A DNA stretch of 38,834 nt, taken from assembly GCA_024698075.1 (NCBI GenBank), contig JAILRP010000063.1, positions 1 to 38,834 on the forward strand. The letters are read 5' to 3'. The notes beneath the pieces are model-generated. The model saw only the letters and a program-made list of their open reading frames with translations, ran no database searches and was not told where the DNA came from. This stretch comes from Lachnospiraceae bacterium. Lineage in GTDB: Bacteria > Bacillota > Clostridia > Lachnospirales > Lachnospiraceae. Below, piece after piece: positions 7,726 through 16,353 of this stretch. Numbering within the stretch: the stretch's first letter is position 1; every line of letters begins with the position of its first letter. The translations under genes and the position numbers were made by a program.

Positions 7726-8501
7726 CCGAGCGCCACATCGAGTGCCATCATCAGGCTGAACCCGACGGCAAACGATATCACGCCGATGTTCGAATGCTCA
7801 CCCGCAGACATCTCGGGGATGAGCTCTTCCACGACGACATAAAGCATTGCGCCTGCTGCAAATGACAGAAAATACGGCATCGCCGGCACTATCATTCCGG
7901 CAAGGATCACGGTCAGGGCTCCGAATACCGGTTCCACGACGCCTGAGAGAACGCCGAGCGCAAACGATCTCGGCTTATTTTTTCCTTCCGCGTAAAGCGG
8001 CATTGATATGATGGCCCCTTCGGGAAAATTCTGTATGGCTATTCCGAGCGCGAGTGCAAGTGCGCCGCCGGCCGTTATCATCCCGGATCCGCTGACCAGT
8101 CCGGCATATACTACACCGACCGCCATTCCTTCAGGGATATTGTGCAGGGTCACCGCAAGGACGAGCATCGCGGTTCTCGTAAGGTGGCTCCTCGGTCCTT
8201 CCGCCTGCTCGATGCCGACATGCAGATGCGGGATGACGTGGTCGAGAAGCAGCAGGAACAGTATTCCGGCCCAGAACCCGGCAAAAGCGGGTGCAAAGGC
8301 GAAACTGCCCATGCCCTCTGACTGCTCTATCGCAGGTATGATAAGGCTCCATATGGATGCCGCAACCATTACCCCTGCCGCAAATCCTGTAAGGGCGCGC
8401 TGCACTCCCGTCTTCAGCTCATTTTTCAAGAAGAATACACAGGCGGCCCCGGCAGATGTTCCGATGAACGGTATTAAGAGACCTATTATGATCGTTTTCA
8501 T
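7722..8501 (-). CDS. ZIP-family metal transporter
   Basis: A 259-residue membrane protein with the two ZIP signature helices: HNIPEGMAVGV (metal-binding H and E) and QNFPEGAIISMPLY. It belongs to the GufA/ZupT-like bacterial group, which imports zinc and sometimes other divalent metals across the cytoplasmic membrane. I place the start at ATG 8501 because a GAGG site precedes it. The longer open frame up to 8687 runs through a tandem repeat and is not expected to be translated. It is followed, with overlap, by the CPBP protease. No Zur-like palindrome stands out upstream. Confidence 0.9.
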   Translation of the reverse strand: MKTIIIGLLIPFIGTSAGAACVFFLKNELKTGVQRALTGFAAGVMVAASIWSLIIPAIEQSEGMGSFAFAPAFAGFWAGILFLLLLDHVIPHLHVGIEQAEGPRSHLTRTAMLVLAVTLHNIPEGMAVGVVYAGLVSGSGMITAGGALALALGIAIQNFPEGAIISMPLYAEGKNKPRSFALGVLSGVVEPVFGALTVILAGMIVPAMPYFLSFAAGAMLYVVVEELIPEMSAGEHSNIGVISFAVGFSLMMALDVALG

Positions 8502-8563
8502 TGTCAAATCCTCACATGAATTGTTATATTTTATCCCAAATGTAATATTATCATAAACGCCCT

Positions 8564-8669
8564 GCAATAAGCAAATCAAAAGCATCCGGGAAATAACCGG
8601 ATTCAGGGCATTCGGACAATAGGCAGATTTAAACATTCCGGCAATAAGCAGATTCAGCTCATGTGGCAA
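8564..8669. repeat. Degenerate 25-26 bp tandem repeat, about four copies
   Basis: Units beginning near 8564, 8590, 8615 and 8641 (partial fifth at 8666) share the pattern gcaataagcagattca followed by gcattccg-like sequence. Spacing alternates 26, 25, 26, 25 bp. The array fills the gap between the DUF4342 terminator and the ZIP transporter leader. No RNA fold or protein is suggested; it may be a spacer VNTR or a set of protein binding sites. Confidence 0.6.
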
Positions 8670-8706
8670 TAAAATAGCCGGGGCCACATCATATGGTCCC
8701 GGCTAT
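8670..8706 (-). terminator. Rho-independent terminator after the DUF4342 gene
   Basis: On the minus strand ATAGCCGGG (complement of 8698-8706) pairs with CCCGGCTAT (8674-8682) across a short loop, followed by TTTTATT. It lies about 20 bp after the stop codon of the DUF4342 gene. Confidence 0.85.
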
Positions 8707-8724
8707 GGAAAATAAGCCTTTGTA

Positions 8725-9114
8725 TCAGATGATCTCGTCCTTTGAGCCGTCTTTTTTGACTATCTCTATCCTGCATCCGAATCCGAGCGTTGCAAGGGTT
8801 GCGGCGATAAAAGCCCACGGTGCGGCAGCAAGTCCGACGATCCCGCCGATTATCCCGATATTTACCGGAATGGACAGTACCGTCTCACCGTCCTTGCTGA
8901 TAACGATCTTATCGACATTTCCTTCCTTGACCTTGGCTTTGATCTTATCGACCGTCTCCTTTACCTTGTCATTTTCCTTCTTCTCCTCGGGAGAAATGAG
9001 CTTTACAGCCTCATCGACATCGCCGTCGGCCTTAACAAGCGCATCCTTGGCGGCCGCGTAGTCAACTCCCGTGGTCTCCATTACCTTTTCTACTGCTTCA
9101 AGTGTGATCTGCAT
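8725..9114 (-). CDS. DUF4342 domain protein with UBA-like N-terminus
   Basis: The 129-residue protein opens with a UBA/TS-N-like three-helix segment (VEKVMETTGVDYAAAKDALVKADGDVDEAV, residues about 8-38), then a Lys/Glu-rich helix. The DUF4342 part has a beta strand pair (VDKIVISKDGETVLSIPV), a Gly/Ala-rich hydrophobic stretch (residues about 87-112) that may touch or cross the membrane, and a basic tail. The family's role is not established. A UBA-like fold suggests protein binding. The gene ends at a clear terminator. The small membrane protein upstream is about 80 bp away and may be co-transcribed. Confidence 0.85.
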   Translation of the reverse strand: MQITLEAVEKVMETTGVDYAAAKDALVKADGDVDEAVKLISPEEKKENDKVKETVDKIKAKVKEGNVDKIVISKDGETVLSIPVNIGIIGGIVGLAAAPWAFIAATLATLGFGCRIEIVKKDGSKDEII

Positions 9115-9197
9115 GATTATCCTCCTTATTTACATTCTGCAGTCCGGCCGGCCGCGAAGCGGTCCTGATGCCCGAGCGTCCTCTTGCGAACGTTTTC

Positions 9198-9410
9198 CTA
9201 AACTCTCACCGCCGCTGATACGATCCCCGCTATGATGAGCACCGGCAGGGCGATAAAGAACATCCCTCCGAATATCATTGCAAGGATGATGCCGGGAAAG
9301 AATACAATATATAATGCGACTTTCATTATCCCCCACCCGAGCTTCAGCGCAAAACCGATGAGCCTGAACAAAACCATTACGAACAATACGCAGCAAATAA
9401 ATGTGATCAT
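9198..9410 (-). CDS. Small membrane protein, about 70 residues
   Basis: Two to three hydrophobic segments with almost no polar loop make up the protein (ITFICCVLFVMVLFRLIGF, then IMKVALYIVFFPGIILAMIF, then FFIALPVLIIAGIVSAAV). AGGAGG lies 10 nt before the ATG at 9410, which I prefer over a longer in-frame start at 9518. Position next to a DUF4342 gene suggests a shared envelope-related role. That is inference only. No named family is recognised with confidence. Confidence 0.7.
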   Translation of the reverse strand: MITFICCVLFVMVLFRLIGFALKLGWGIMKVALYIVFFPGIILAMIFGGMFFIALPVLIIAGIVSAAVRV

Positions 9411-9495
9411 CGTCTTCTTCCTCCTGTCTGAAGACGATATTACGCCCGGTTCATTAAACGGTCTTTGAAGAAACATTAAAAAAACATTAAACCGT

Positions 9496-10122
9496 TCAGT
9501 CGTCGGACTCAAACACAAAAAGGCATGTGTCGGTTTCTATCTCGGCCGCATCTCCCGCGATCTCGTTGCTTATGCCGAGCGATGTTCCCCGCCCAAGCGA
9601 TATGTGCTCCCCGCTGTACTTAAAGCCTCTCAATGATACCGTGGCCGTCCCGTCTCCATACGGGATAAGGGATACATAGCGGTATCTGCTCTTCCTTATG
9701 ACTGCATGTCCCTTGACGAGCCTTATGCGGTTGCTGCTGTCATATATGAATGCCACCCTGCATCGGTCATGGCATACCTTCAGAAGATCGAGTGCGGAAA
9801 ATGTCTGGTCGAGCCTCGTTCCCGTTGCTCCGAGAATGTGTATCGCACCTTCGAGCGATAGGGCGCGCCTTAAGGCGGCTTCAAGATCAGTCTCATCCTT
9901 TTCAGACGGAAGGCGGAGTATCTCATCCGAGTTTCCGGATATGGTCTTCATCTCATCCTCCATCACGGAGTCAAAATCGCCCACGGCAAGGTCTGCCCTA
10001 TACCCTTCTTCCGCAAGATAAAGAGCACCTCTGTCCGCTCCGATCAGAAATGCTCCCTTCATTAATTCCTCATGTTCCGGCAGGCTGCATCTTCCGCCTG
10101 CGACTATAACGATATCCGGCAT
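9496..10122 (-). CDS. thiN: Thiamine pyrophosphokinase
   Basis: This enzyme transfers pyrophosphate from ATP to thiamine to make the cofactor thiamine diphosphate. The roughly 208-residue protein shows the family motifs: GADRGALYL (about residue 28), AVGDFDSV (about 48), PSEKDETDLEAAL (about 72) and GATGTRLDQTFSAL (about 95). The ATG at 10122 is chosen. A longer TTG-initiated frame reaches 10149 and would overlap the preceding gene. It sits 17 bp after the aldo/keto reductase stop and is probably the last gene of that transcript. No thiamine riboswitch is visible here, as expected for a salvage gene transcribed with upstream genes. Confidence 0.92.
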   Translation of the reverse strand: MPDIVIVAGGRCSLPEHEELMKGAFLIGADRGALYLAEEGYRADLAVGDFDSVMEDEMKTISGNSDEILRLPSEKDETDLEAALRRALSLEGAIHILGATGTRLDQTFSALDLLKVCHDRCRVAFIYDSSNRIRLVKGHAVIRKSRYRYVSLIPYGDGTATVSLRGFKYSGEHISLGRGTSLGISNEIAGDAAEIETDTCLFVFESDD

Positions 10123-10138
10123 TATGTTCTTCTGCCTT

Positions 10139-11284
10139 TCAGCACCCAAACAGACCCGCAGCCTCTTTCATCCTGTCTGCAATCCCGACTCCGAACGGGC
10201 ACCTTCCCTCGCAGCTCCTGCAGCCTATACACTCCGATGCCTTGTGCTCCAAGGCCCTATAATGCTCCGAAACGCTCTCCGGAACCTTGTCCTGCGCAGA
10301 CGCAAGGTCATAGAATTTATTTACCATAGCGATATCTATGCCTACGGGACAAGGCCGGCAATGACCGCAGTATGTGCACACTCCGCTGTATGAATGAAGC
10401 GGTGCGCCGGCTATGACCGATGCGTAATCCTTCTCGTCATCAGTTGCAGTCTCATATGATACGGCCTCATCAACCTGTTCCTTCGTGTCATATCCGCACA
10501 GTATTGACGAGACACCGGGCCTGGTAAGCGCATAATGGATCAGCTGGACCGGTGAGAACGCGACCCCGAACGGGGACCTCTCCCTGTCAAGAAGCGCTCC
10601 GCCGAAGAAACCCTTCATGACAGTCAGCCCGACATTGTTTTCCTCACACATCTGGTAAAACCTTGCACGCTCCGGGTCTATTCCCGACAGCTGGTCCTTA
10701 TCATACCCCCCGAACATGGAATCAAGGTCTTCCGTTGCGGGCCTCATGTCAAATGCGGGATTGATGCTGAACAGTATCATCTCTATAAAACCTGTCTCGA
10801 CAGCGAGCTTTCCTATCACGGGATTATGTGTGCTGAGCCCGATATGCCTTATCGTACCCTCATCGTGAAGCTTTCGCACATAATCGATGAACTCGCCGTT
10901 CATGGAATTGTTCCAGTCCTCGATCGAATCAATGTAGTGGATCATGCCGAGGTCGATATGATCGCTGTGGAATCTTGCAAGAAGATCTTCGAACGCCGGG
11001 ATCACATGCTCCATCTGTCTCGTCCTGACATACTGACCGTTCTGGTATGTTGAGCCGATATGGCCCTGCACATACCATGAATCCCTGCAGCCCTTCATTG
11101 CCTCGCCGATCATATCCCTTGATCTGGGATCCGGCATCCAGCAGTCGATTATGTTTATGCCAAGGCTATGCGCATATTTTATAAGATCGACAGATTCAGC
11201 CTCATCATGCCTCTCCAGCCATTCTCCGCCAAAACCTATCTCGCTCACTTTAAGCCCGGTCTTTCCAAGCGTCCTGTACTTCAT
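10139..11284 (-). CDS. Aldo/keto reductase with C-terminal ferredoxin-type cysteines
   Basis: The 381-residue protein begins MKYRTLGKTGLKVSEIGFGG, the usual AKR start, and keeps the AKR barrel with LLARFHSDHIDLGMIHYID and IRHIGLSTHNP. The last 100 residues carry two 4Fe-4S motifs: CTYCGHCRPCP and CIGCRSCEGRCPFG. This fusion type is common in anaerobes and suggests electron transfer in place of, or beside, NAD(P)H. AGGAGA precedes the ATG. It follows the GH5 gene with a 39-bp gap, so it may reduce a sugar released by that locus. The substrate is unknown. Confidence 0.9.
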   Translation of the reverse strand: MKYRTLGKTGLKVSEIGFGGEWLERHDEAESVDLIKYAHSLGINIIDCWMPDPRSRDMIGEAMKGCRDSWYVQGHIGSTYQNGQYVRTRQMEHVIPAFEDLLARFHSDHIDLGMIHYIDSIEDWNNSMNGEFIDYVRKLHDEGTIRHIGLSTHNPVIGKLAVETGFIEMILFSINPAFDMRPATEDLDSMFGGYDKDQLSGIDPERARFYQMCEENNVGLTVMKGFFGGALLDRERSPFGVAFSPVQLIHYALTRPGVSSILCGYDTKEQVDEAVSYETATDDEKDYASVIAGAPLHSYSGVCTYCGHCRPCPVGIDIAMVNKFYDLASAQDKVPESVSEHYRALEHKASECIGCRSCEGRCPFGVGIADRMKEAAGLFGC

Positions 11285-11323
11285 AACGTTTCTCCTAATC
11301 TCTTCACAGCCAGTTCCGGAAGA

Positions 11324-12256
11324 TCATGACTTTCCGGTAAGCCTTCTTACATACCATGCCGCAGGCTCACGCATGTCTTTTTCTTCATACGGACCGGTGT
11401 AATTGACGCATTCCGGTACAAATGATGCGCTTGTCTCGTCACGGTTGGAGATGTTCCACATCATATAGCTGGTCTTATTCTCATCAAGCATGTCAAGCCA
11501 CTTTGCTGTCTCTTCGGGATCATGCTCGCCTTTTCCGTCCGCACTGCACGTTCCGAACTCCGACACGAACACGGGAAGGGAATCATCTATTGCATCCTTA
11601 TATATCTTCCTCAGCTTTTCCCTGTGGGTGTTTGCATAGAAATGCAGGGCGTATGTGATGTTTCCGTCAATATCGAGCGGGGATTCCGCTACCTCATCGA
11701 GTCTCTGACTCCACTCCGGTGTTCCCACTATTATCACCGAATAACGGTCATTTGCCCTGATCACGGGAATGATCCGCTCCGCATACTTCTTTATGTCTTC
11801 CCATGTGCAGTTTTCGTTGGGTTCATTGCATATCTCATAAAAAACATTTCCGTAGGCTGCATACTTTGATGACACCTTCCGGAAAAAATCCTCCGCAAGG
11901 TCCGCATAAATGAGCGGGTTGGAATCCGACAGGATATGCCAGTCTATGATGACATAAAGCCCAAGCTCCGTGGCATATCTTACCCCTTTGTCTATAAGTT
12001 CAAGAAGCCCTGCCCTGCCCGCATCATCGACGACGCAGTATCCGCCGGGCTCGGCAGTATACATCGCCAGACGTATGCAGTCGATGTTCCAGTTTTCCTT
12101 TGCATTCTCAAAAAAATCACGGTTGATGTAATCGGGATACCACGCTATTCCGTGCATGGAATAACCGTGCAGTGCAACAGCGGTACCGTTCCTGTCACAG
12201 AGCCTGCCCGATCTGTCTATGTGGAGTGCCCCGTACTTGTCGTATTTGGTCTTCAT
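11324..12256 (-). CDS. Glycoside hydrolase family 5, cytosolic beta-glucanase type
   Basis: A 310-residue GH5 catalytic domain without a signal peptide, so it should act in the cytosol on imported oligosaccharides. The conserved acid/base Glu lies in YEICNEPN (about residue 145) and the nucleophile Glu in VFVSEFGT (about residue 234). The segments LHGYSMHG, CIRLAMY, VIIDWHIL and YALHFYA are typical of the GH5_2-like cellulase group. No binding module is attached. GAGG precedes the ATG, and a promoter of its own lies at 12298-12326, though it can also be read from the GH31 gene. Beta-1,4-glucan or xyloglucan oligosaccharides are likely substrates, judged from the neighbours. Confidence 0.9.
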   Translation of the reverse strand: MKTKYDKYGALHIDRSGRLCDRNGTAVALHGYSMHGIAWYPDYINRDFFENAKENWNIDCIRLAMYTAEPGGYCVVDDAGRAGLLELIDKGVRYATELGLYVIIDWHILSDSNPLIYADLAEDFFRKVSSKYAAYGNVFYEICNEPNENCTWEDIKKYAERIIPVIRANDRYSVIIVGTPEWSQRLDEVAESPLDIDGNITYALHFYANTHREKLRKIYKDAIDDSLPVFVSEFGTCSADGKGEHDPEETAKWLDMLDENKTSYMMWNISNRDETSASFVPECVNYTGPYEEKDMREPAAWYVRRLTGKS

Positions 12257-12297
12257 CTCTTATCCTCTTTCGGTTTCGGGTTCCGTCCCGTACGATA

Positions 12298-12326
12298 ATA
12301 ATATATCGAATGCGGAAAAAAGACAA
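12298..12326 (-). promoter_or_regulatory. Internal promoter before the GH5 gene
   Basis: On the minus strand TTGTCT (12321-12326) and TATTAT (12298-12303) are 17 bp apart, in the 87-bp gap between the GH31 and GH5 genes. It could let GH5, the aldo/keto reductase and thiN be expressed apart from the sugar operon. Confidence 0.6.
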
Positions 12327-12343
12327 TGACAGATGAAGTTTGA

Positions 12344-14317
12344 TTACACCCTTTCAAACACGGGTATGACAGAAAGCGGTGCATCCGCGCATACCATGCA
12401 TCCTCCGTTATATACCGTGCCGCCACGGTCCTTCCAGTCAGCACCTGACGGAAGGTATACATTCCTTTTATCCGCCCCTGCTTCCATGACCGGTGCTACC
12501 AGATATCTGCTTCCGAACATATACTCATCTTCCGTCTCCCACGACATAGGGTCGTCCGGAAATTCGTAGAACAGTGTCCTCATTACCGGAGTGCCCTTTT
12601 CATGGGCTTCTTTCATGATATCCCTTATATAATCACGCATGGATTCACGGATCCGGATGTATTCCCTGCATATCTCAAATACTTCCCCGCCGTAGCTCCA
12701 TATCTCATTAGGCGCCCCTGAACAGCAGGTGGCCCCGCCTGTCGTTCCGAGCTGCGGCTGCCTCGGCTCACGGTCCCCGTGAAGCCTCATGACGGGACAG
12801 TACGTTCCCCATTCGAACCATCTTACAAACAGTTCCCGGAATGCGGGATCATCAGGATTTCCGCCGTGGAATCCGCCTATATCCGTAGTCCACCAGGGGA
12901 TTCCGGCAAGGCCCATGTTAAGACCGGCAGCAAGCTGATTTTTCATGCTGTCAAAACTTGATGCGATATCTCCGGACCATACAAGGGCGCCAAACTTCTG
13001 GCTGCCTGCCCAGGCGCACCTTATCAGGTTGACGATGTTCTCCTGCCCCTCATCCCTCATTCCTTCATAAAAGGTCCTTGCGTAATCCACCGGATATATG
13101 TTTCCGATCATAAGGTCGGTCCCAAGATGATAACGGTAGTTGTCAAAATCATATGCCGAGTATTCCGGCTCAGCCTCATCCAGCCAGAATATCCTCACTC
13201 CCTTGTCATAGTAATTTTTCCTTACAGTATCCCACAGATACTTTCTCGCATCCGGATCCGTGACATCCAGATGTATCGTTGCACCCTGAAAATCAAGTCC
13301 TGTCCTGTATCCCCTTTCGGTGCGTATGAGATAACCCCTTTCAAGCATCAGAGCAAAGTTTTCACTTTCACGGTCTACGGTCGGCCAGACGGAGACCATG
13401 AGCTTGATGCCCATCGACTCGAGTTCTTCTATCATAGCATCGGGATCTGGCCAGTACACCGGGTCAAACTTCCACTCCCCCTGTCTTGGCCAGTGGAAAA
13501 AATCAACCACTATGACATCGAGCGGGATGCCGAGTTCATGGTATCTTCTCGCCACCTCCAGCAGCTCATCCTGCGTCCGGTAGCGGAGCTTACACTGCCA
13601 GAAACCAAGCCCGTACTCGGGCATCATCGGCACGGTCCCTGTCACCTTCGCGTATGACTCTTCTATCTGTGCCGGACAGTCTCCGGCAACGAACCAGTAA
13701 TCCATCGCCTTTGTGCTGTATGCTTCAAATGACGTGATATTTTTTCCGAACACGCATCTGCCGATCGCAGGATTGTTCCACAGCAGTCCGTATCCGAGTG
13801 AAGAGATGGCAAATGGGACACTTGCCTGTGAATTTCTGTGTGCCAGTTCAAGATCTGTCCCTTTAAGGTCAAGATACTTTTGCTGGTACTGCCCCATACC
13901 GTATATCTTCTCATCAGGATCTGCCGGCTCAAACCTGACAGTGAGGTGGTAATCCCCGCCGATGCACGGCCTGAACTGTCTCCCCTCGATCTCGAGGGCA
14001 CTGCACTTCGGATCGGTGACATCCCGGCGGTTTCTCGTATACTCTTCAAGAAGTTTTTTTCCGTCGTTACGGCAGAATGTGATCTTCCCCGTATGCGTCA
14101 GCCTGACCACGGCCTTCCCGTTTTCGAGAACGGCACAGTTTTCATCATACCTCGCGGTACCGGACGGCTTCTGCCCGATGGTCAGTGCCCAGCTGTCATC
14201 CGGCATCTTAGCATTTTTGGTCGCGCGCACTCTTACGGCATTTTCACCCCAGGATTCGATCCAGAGCGTTTCCGAATCATACGTATATATCAGTCTGTTA
14301 CCATCGACGCTTATCAT
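12344..14317 (-). CDS. Glycoside hydrolase family 31, alpha-xylosidase-like
   Basis: A 657-residue GH31 enzyme without a signal peptide. The N-terminal beta-sandwich leads into the barrel with KLRYRTQDELLEVARRYHELGIPLDVIVVDFFHW. The nucleophile Asp is in RIFWLDEAEPE (about residue 385) and the acid/base Asp in WSGDIASSF (about residue 447). The following GLAGIPWWTTDIGGF is a family signature. The WLDEAEPE form is common in GH31 enzymes annotated as alpha-xylosidases, so release of alpha-xylose from xyloglucan fragments is my preferred reading, with alpha-glucosidase as the alternative. AAGGAG precedes the ATG. It begins 15 bp after the GH127 stop and is surely co-transcribed. Confidence 0.9.
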   Translation of the reverse strand: MISVDGNRLIYTYDSETLWIESWGENAVRVRATKNAKMPDDSWALTIGQKPSGTARYDENCAVLENGKAVVRLTHTGKITFCRNDGKKLLEEYTRNRRDVTDPKCSALEIEGRQFRPCIGGDYHLTVRFEPADPDEKIYGMGQYQQKYLDLKGTDLELAHRNSQASVPFAISSLGYGLLWNNPAIGRCVFGKNITSFEAYSTKAMDYWFVAGDCPAQIEESYAKVTGTVPMMPEYGLGFWQCKLRYRTQDELLEVARRYHELGIPLDVIVVDFFHWPRQGEWKFDPVYWPDPDAMIEELESMGIKLMVSVWPTVDRESENFALMLERGYLIRTERGYRTGLDFQGATIHLDVTDPDARKYLWDTVRKNYYDKGVRIFWLDEAEPEYSAYDFDNYRYHLGTDLMIGNIYPVDYARTFYEGMRDEGQENIVNLIRCAWAGSQKFGALVWSGDIASSFDSMKNQLAAGLNMGLAGIPWWTTDIGGFHGGNPDDPAFRELFVRWFEWGTYCPVMRLHGDREPRQPQLGTTGGATCCSGAPNEIWSYGGEVFEICREYIRIRESMRDYIRDIMKEAHEKGTPVMRTLFYEFPDDPMSWETEDEYMFGSRYLVAPVMEAGADKRNVYLPSGADWKDRGGTVYNGGCMVCADAPLSVIPVFERV

Positions 14318-14332
14318 AGTCTCTCCTTATGT

Positions 14333-16279
14333 TCATGCTTCATTGATCCATACGCGCATCTCATTCACTCCCCTGTTTGCCCATGCATAGTAGGGAATGA
14401 GTTTTATCTTCCGCGGAGCCTTCCGGGGCCCTTCGGAAAGATACAGTCCGTCATCCTCTTCCGCCTCCTGCAGCCGGATCCCCTCTGCTTCTATAACGCC
14501 GACTCCTCCGAGAAGCTCATCATCCCATTTAAGGTCTAGGAATGAGTGGGCAGGAAGTTCCAGAAGATGAAGATCCTCCCCATTGTCGACGCCCTCCGCG
14601 CAGTATACGAACGGGCCGTAGGTAACAGCGGTTTTTCCGATGTTTTCCGACACCTTTGGATTCGAATACCATCTTTTCGGTATTATCTCAAGTTCGAACG
14701 AAATGGTGTGCTTTCCGGCAGAAACATCTGCACGCACGTATCCGTATTCGGCATCCGCTTCTGTCTCTTTTCCGTCGACCGAAAGCGTGTACCTGTCAGT
14801 CCATGACGGAATGCGGATCTTAACCGCAACGGGCTCTGCCCGGTTTTCCACATCAAAAGTGATAACGGGATTCTTCGGATAATCACTGTCCTGACGTATG
14901 GAAAGGCTTCTCCTGCCGTCCTCAATCTTAAGTTCGGATCCGATGAACAGGTTCACAAGCACCTCATCATCCTTGACCGTATAAATATACCTGTCAAGAG
15001 ATGCGATGAGCCTCGCAAGGTTCGGAGGGCAGCATGCACATCCGAGCCACTGGGGCCTGACGGCTTTCACATGGCTCTTCCCCGGATCGTTCAGTGATTT
15101 TCCCGGCACAGCCTCAAGCGGATTGACATAGAAGAAATGCCTGCCGTCAAGTGCCATTCCGGCGATCACGGTGTTGTATAGCGCTCTTTCCATTACATCG
15201 GCGTACTCTGCTTTTGATTCGATCCGGAGCATCTGCCTTGCAAAGAACATCAGTCCGATCGAAGCGCAGGTCTCACAGTACATCGTGTCATTGGGCAGGT
15301 CGTAATCAAGCGTAAAGGCTTCACCGGTAACGGTGGATCCTATCCCGCCCGTGATATACATTCTCCTGCCAGCGATATTGCTCCATATCTTTCTGCAGGT
15401 TTCCGCAAGTGCTTCATCGCCTGAAGTTGCAGCAAGATCGGCAAGTGCCGTACTCATGTATACAAGACGCACGGCATGTCCTTCAGCGGTATCCTGCTCG
15501 GTGACGGGACGGTGGACCTGAAAATACTTCAGCGGGAATGACAGCAGTCCGGTAAGCACCGGGTCACCTCCGTCCTCCCTTATCTGTCTTTCAAAGAATC
15601 CGGGATCCTTTCCCCTCTCCTTTAGGAAAAAGGCCGCCTTATCCATGTACTCGCGCTTCCCGGTAAGGTGGTACAGCCTCATGAGACCGATCTCTATCTC
15701 CTCATGTCCGTCCACTCCCCTGATCTGTCCTTCACCGGTTCCAAATGTCCTGCATATATGATCCGCAAGTTTTATGGCGGTTCCAAGGGCTTTGCTGCTT
15801 CCCGTTGCCTGATGGTACGCCGCTGCGGCCTCTATAAAATGCCCGGCACAGTACAGTTCGTGGCTTTCAACAAGGCGCCGGTATTTTCCGGACGGATTCA
15901 TTATGGAAAAATAGGTGTTCAGATAGCCATCTTCCTCCTGCGCCTCACTTATCAGGTCAAAGACCGAGTCCGCGGTTTCCTTAAGCTCATCATCCCACTC
16001 ATAGCAGAGCGAATACGAAACTGCCTCAAGCCATTTATATACGTCGCTGTCCTGAAAGACCCATCCGTAGTGCTTCCCCTGCGCCCGTCCGGCGGCTATG
16101 CGGAAGTTCTCCATGGCATGGCTTTTCTCGTTGGGGATCGATGCATCATTCCTTTCCCTCTCGATGCTTATGTCTGCCCTGTCGTTAAGCACATCCCACT
16201 GATAGGGGATCATGGTCTGTTTGACAAGTCTCCTGTATCGGTTCCAAAATCCGTCGAAAATCCTTACCTTAAAATCCAT
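14333..16279 (-). CDS. Glycoside hydrolase family 127, beta-L-arabinofuranosidase
   Basis: The 648-residue protein matches the DUF1680/GH127 family. It has an N-terminal alpha/alpha barrel with KWLEAVSYSL and GHFIEAAAAY, then ITGGIGST. The metal and catalytic site is visible as YCETCAS (Glu about 338, Cys about 340) and CACCPPN (Cys pair near 417-418), matching the zinc ligands and Cys nucleophile of the Bifidobacterium enzyme HypBA1. It removes L-arabinofuranose residues. There is no signal peptide. The ATG at 16279 is preferred: an AAAGGA site precedes it, and the earlier ATG at 16294 overlaps that site. It heads the enzyme operon, after a terminator that follows the binding-protein gene. 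Confidence 0.93.
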   Translation of the reverse strand: MDFKVRIFDGFWNRYRRLVKQTMIPYQWDVLNDRADISIERERNDASIPNEKSHAMENFRIAAGRAQGKHYGWVFQDSDVYKWLEAVSYSLCYEWDDELKETADSVFDLISEAQEEDGYLNTYFSIMNPSGKYRRLVESHELYCAGHFIEAAAAYHQATGSSKALGTAIKLADHICRTFGTGEGQIRGVDGHEEIEIGLMRLYHLTGKREYMDKAAFFLKERGKDPGFFERQIREDGGDPVLTGLLSFPLKYFQVHRPVTEQDTAEGHAVRLVYMSTALADLAATSGDEALAETCRKIWSNIAGRRMYITGGIGSTVTGEAFTLDYDLPNDTMYCETCASIGLMFFARQMLRIESKAEYADVMERALYNTVIAGMALDGRHFFYVNPLEAVPGKSLNDPGKSHVKAVRPQWLGCACCPPNLARLIASLDRYIYTVKDDEVLVNLFIGSELKIEDGRRSLSIRQDSDYPKNPVITFDVENRAEPVAVKIRIPSWTDRYTLSVDGKETEADAEYGYVRADVSAGKHTISFELEIIPKRWYSNPKVSENIGKTAVTYGPFVYCAEGVDNGEDLHLLELPAHSFLDLKWDDELLGGVGVIEAEGIRLQEAEEDDGLYLSEGPRKAPRKIKLIPYYAWANRGVNEMRVWINEA

Positions 16280-16305
16280 TCGTATTCCTTTCATCCAAAA
16301 CCTGT

Positions 16306-16337
16306 AAAAATGGGGCAGAGAATCTGTCTCTGCCCCA
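16306..16337 (-). terminator. Terminator between the sugar-binding protein and GH127 genes
   Basis: A perfect 10-bp stem GGGGCAGAGA/TCTCTGCCCC with a 5-nt loop is followed on the minus strand by ATTTTT. It lies 17 bp after the binding-protein stop. It probably lets most transcripts end there, so the binding protein is made in excess of the enzymes, an arrangement common in sugar operons. Part of the transcription must read through, or GH127 needs another promoter that I cannot see. Confidence 0.85.
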
Positions 16338-16353
16338 TTATCCCAAACCCGGT

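Noticed and set aside
8502-8687. N-terminal extension of the ZIP transporter
   Set aside because: The frame is open only because it crosses the tandem repeat and leader; the ribosome site and homology fit ATG 8501.
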